Part shown: in pieces, positions 61,245 to 64,000 of the stretch
Layout of the letters: each line of letters opens with the position of its first letter
Numbering within the stretch: the stretch's first letter is position 1
Source: Gadus chalcogrammus
Taxonomy: Eukaryota > Chordata > Actinopteri > Gadiformes > Gadidae
Reading direction: 5' to 3'
Assembly: GCF_026213295.1 (NCBI RefSeq)
Contig: NC_079414.1
Coordinates: 11,472,362-11,536,361, forward strand
DNA length: 64,000 nucleotides
Notes under the pieces: model-generated
Seen by the model: only the letters and a program-made list of their open reading frames with translations
Database searches by the model: none
Told to the model about the DNA's origin: nothing
Made by a program: the position numbers and the translations under genes

Positions 61245-61465
61245 CGGCCGAGTTCCAAATCCTTAGCTTGCTGGAAACCATCAAACAGCAAAACGACCAG
61301 CTTGTGGCTAAGGTGAACCTGCTCACCAGTAGGATGAACAGCACCCCAGGGCCAGATGCGGAGATGCCAGACAGCATTCAGTTTCCCCTGGAACAATTGG
61401 AGGCAGTGGAGGCATTTGAAATGTTTTTAAAGGAACCGTCAAATGGCCCAGCTCGACAGAGAGTG
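61245..61465 (+). CDS. DUF4806-family gene, coiled-coil and first domain exon
   Basis: The acceptor is TTGTCAACAG|CGGCC and the donor GAGTG|GTGAGT. It encodes AAEFQILSLLETIKQQNDQL, a short coiled coil, then a linker and FPLEQLEAVEAFEMFLKEP. The latter is the start of the DUF4806 domain (F-P-L-x-x-x-E-x-x-E-x-F-E-x-x-L). The function of this family is unknown. Confidence 0.7.
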
Positions 61466-61795
61466 GTGAGTTTTCTTACTTAATCTGAATGGTGCCATTA
61501 GGTTTATTGATTGCCCATGATTATTGCAAATATTCTATTTAAGCAGCCCTGAACAGGCCTGTCCTGAACCGCCTTTTCCGAGTGGACAGTCAGTGAGTGA
61601 CAATCTCCCTGGTTTGACATTGTGTGTAAAGGTGGCACAGGTCCATGAGGATGTGAGCCAAGTACATGTTTAGATTTTTTTCAGTTTTTCTACATTTCTG
61701 GAAGCTTTCAACAGAAACAAAAACATTTTAAATGCAACTAACCTCAGGAATGTTTACCTACCTGTCTATTTAAAAAAGATGTCTTTGCCTTTTAG

Positions 61796-61955
61796 ATTTC
61801 ATCTTTGGCCACCATTGGAGGCCAGGATGTGAAGAGGGTGACCTGGAACATCCTGGGCAGGCTGTTCACTGATGAGGTCTCCCATCAGATCAATTGGAAG
61901 GGTGTCAACAACAAAAAGCCTTTTAGTAGGATGGCAACAAAGACCTTGCTTTTCA
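61796..61955 (+). CDS. DUF4806-family gene, core domain exon
   Basis: The acceptor is CCTTTTAG|ATTTC and the donor TTTCA|GTAAGT. It continues in phase and encodes SSLATIGGQDVKRVTWNILG, then RLFTDEVSHQINWKGVNNKK and PFSRMATKTLLF. The L-x-x-x-G-G-x-x-V-K ... I-L-x-x-L-x-x-x-x-V-x-x-x-x-N-W-x-G core is characteristic of DUF4806. One more exon is needed to end the protein; none is recognised in 61956-64000. Confidence 0.7.
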
Positions 61956-62469
61956 GTAAGTATATAATTCACAGTAATATTAAATACGCTCCAAGTCACG
62001 TTTGTTGGGGCAGCCTTAACAATCTTAGCAACCTTCATACCAATATGACCGTGTAGCCTTTTTTAAACTAGGCTACTATACCAGGCATAGACCTTTTTTT
62101 TTTTTACGTTTGATGTCTCTTTTTTTTACTCGAAATCAAACATAGTATGACCATGACACCCTGAGCAGCTGATGGCTACTTTGCCTAAGCACATTTTCAG
62201 TCAGGTAGGCCTATGCCTGATGGTATGTTTAACACAATGCAATAGCTAGCGCGTCAGTGAAAACCTGACACGGTCACTTATTTAGTAGGGACAATATGCT
62301 AGTGAAAATGTTCCTGTTTACTATCAGACAGTGCAATAATGAATGATAATAACAAAAATCCTACCTTTCTGACATGCACTCTGCTGTGAGACTTCCTCTT
62401 TTTGATTCCTTCAGTTTCCTTCGATGTTGACCATGGGTGCGATTCTAGAAAGTGGATATGCCAATACTA

Positions 62470-62600
62470 GCCTGCAGGCGCGTCGTTAGACCTGGGCATT
62501 CGGGGCTATAGCCCCGGTTCTTTTGGGATCAGCCCCGGATCTCTGCCGTAAAAAAAATAAAAATATTATGTATATATATATATATAGCTGCTTTCATACA
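62470..62600 (+). repeat. Short repeat with CGGGGCTATAGCCCCGG palindrome
   Basis: GCGTCGTTAGACCTGGGCAT is followed by a perfect palindrome, then an A-rich stretch and (TA)n. This looks like a fragment of a dispersed element; the family is not assigned. Confidence 0.4.
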
Positions 62601-62604
62601 CGTA

Positions 62605-63490
62605 AGTACTGGCTGCTCTTCTGAATATATGCTGCATCGTTGCAGCAACATTGAAGACGATCGCATTGACTTCTGCGGTCTGTTCTGCCTCCATGCTGTC
62701 TGCGTCAAACCAAAACAAACCTGAGTGACAGCGGCCGCACTTATCCCGCCTCTTGCAAATGTACGGAATATCCCTCCCCTTGCAATGCCGGCGCTGGCAC
62801 TGGCCGCGGGAGCAAGATGTTTTCAAACAAAAATGCATCAATCATTGTTTTACTCTTTCATTACACAATTTCTTTCATTCTTATAAATAAAAAAATAATA
62901 TAAATACATATATAAATCTAGCCAACTTGTCAATCAAAATTAGTCTTGTCTTGTCTCTCTAGTGGTTGTTCATTCTAAAACACTACAATCTTTTGAGAAG
63001 CAAATGGTTGCAGCCTCTATAGGCTTACTGTGGCGCTGATGTGAGTAGCCTACTGTATGCATGCAATACTACTACTCATAGTAATAATCGGAGAGGGTTG
63101 AGAAACAGTGGGTTGACAATCCATTCTGGTACCTCATTTTGAAAATCTCCAAAAAAGAAACTTCACATAGGACTGTCTTTCAATTTTTAATACATTGCTT
63201 TGGAGGTTTTCAATCTAACATCCCACTGATTTGATTTTACCTAAGAGAAAAATGTTTATTTTTTAAAGCATCCACAGCAGCCATAATAATGAGATTATGA
63301 GACAATGAGAATGAAGCGGCAACAGTGTGACTGTGCAGAGTGAGCGAGATGGCTTCAATGGATGAACAGGGATTGGTGTTGGCGTTACCCAGGAAGGGCG
63401 GCTGTAGTTAACTGCAAGCAACAGAACATGAATCGTGAAGTGGAGGAAGGAGTCGAAATGAGACTTCATTAACAGATCAATGTAGCCTAC
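62605..63490. other. No gene recognised
   Basis: A/T-rich single-copy-looking sequence, with no ORF showing recognisable motifs and no convincing exon for the neighbouring DUF4806 gene. Confidence 0.5.
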
Positions 63491-63493
63491 AGC

Positions 63494-64000
63494 CAGTGTT
63501 GGGATAGTTCACTTTCTACGTGAACTAGTTCAAAGTTCAGTTCACAAATTTTAAAATGAACTAGTTCAGTTCAACGTTCATAATTCAAAGATTTGAACTA
63601 AGTTCACGGTTCCAAAAAATGAACTAGTTCATAGTTCTTTTATTAATATTATTTAATAATATAATTTTTTTCCGGTATTTTGAACATCGAGCCCACTTCG
63701 TGATTTGTCTAGGATGAAATAGAGTGGTTGAATCAAGCATCGTAGCGAAATACAGTTTCTATCGTGTTTTATTGTACATTTAGCGCATTTTGTAAATCCC
63801 ATTGATTTCTGTTGGAAGACTCATTGCTCGTTGGCCGGAAGCGGAAAGGGAACTAGTTTGGTTGTAGTTCAAATTTGGTTGTAGTCTTTTCCCTCGGTTC
63901 TAGCCCTACTGTTGAGTGGGAGAACCGAGCGAAAAGACTACAACCAAACGTAAACAGCCCCCATTTCCGTTTCCGGCCAACAAGCAATGATTCTAGGAGG
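63494..64000. mobile_element. hAT-like repeat, cut by the window edge
   Basis: It begins CAGTGTTGGGATAGTTCAC, a hAT-type end, followed by repeated GAACTAGTTCA words. At 63821-63990 there is a nested inverted repeat: CATTGCTCGTTGGCCGGAAG pairs with its complement ending at 63989, and GGTTGTAGTCTTTTC pairs with GAAAAGACTACAACC. The right end is not in the window. Confidence 0.45.

Noticed and set aside
62416..62520. CCTTCAG as acceptor of a last DUF4806 exon
   Set aside because: The following frame does not resemble the family C-terminus and soon enters a repeat.

Overview
This is a eukaryotic, almost certainly teleost-fish, genomic window. It has GT-AG introns, AATAAA polyadenylation signals, long (TG)n/(AC)n microsatellites, and the L2, hAT, Harbinger, ISL2EU-like and foldback transposon load usual in ray-finned fish. 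No prokaryotic features are present and the species cannot be told.

Region 1 (1-40,458, + strand) is the 3' part of one giant mucin-like gene whose 5' end lies left of the window. It is a repeated module: one very large cysteine-free Thr/Pro/Ser/Ala/Gly exon (18.3 kb or more, then 15.5 kb, 0.8, 0.97 and 1.1 kb) whose last ~38 codons start a SEA domain, then two small exons (65 and 146 nt) that finish it. Five PTS+SEA modules are followed by a last exon encoding a short Ser/Thr stretch, a ~16-residue hydrophobic C-terminus and a stop. About 12,600 codons lie in the window. All exon phases agree, except that five single-base changes in runs of A break the two giant exons. Each change is private to one copy of a repeat, so assembly or consensus error is the simplest reading.

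Region 2 (40,583-43,821) is a relic PIF/Harbinger transposon with matching ends and a 3-bp target duplication. It keeps the N-terminus of a HARBI1-like transposase and a decayed MYB/SANT-like ORF. Four younger elements sit in it, one nested inside another: a ~312-bp hAT-like MITE, a 990-bp hAT element with an exact 8-bp target duplication, a 612-bp MITE inside that, and a 761-bp foldback element flanked by TTAA.

Region 3 (44,283-50,645) is a 5'-truncated L2 LINE split by a 5.28-kb two-gene DNA transposon of ISL2EU (IS4EU) type. The transposon carries a THAP + DDE transposase gene (+) convergent with a SWIM + YqaJ nuclease gene (-). Both genes are dead; each has a TGA where the family has Arg, consistent with CpG decay. 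Between them is a 98-bp segment that matches a precisely spliced version of sequence lying 250-600 bp away.

Region 4 (50,646-56,350) is intergenic repeat debris: MITE and foldback pieces, AC-rich sequence, a 171-bp duplication, a 103-bp tandem array and a ~250-bp triplication.

Region 5 (56,353-61,955) holds exons of a DUF4806-family protein gene (+). A nearly intact antisense L2 LINE (57,778 to ~61,200) lies in one of its introns. The last 2 kb is non-coding with part of a hAT-like repeat at the window edge.
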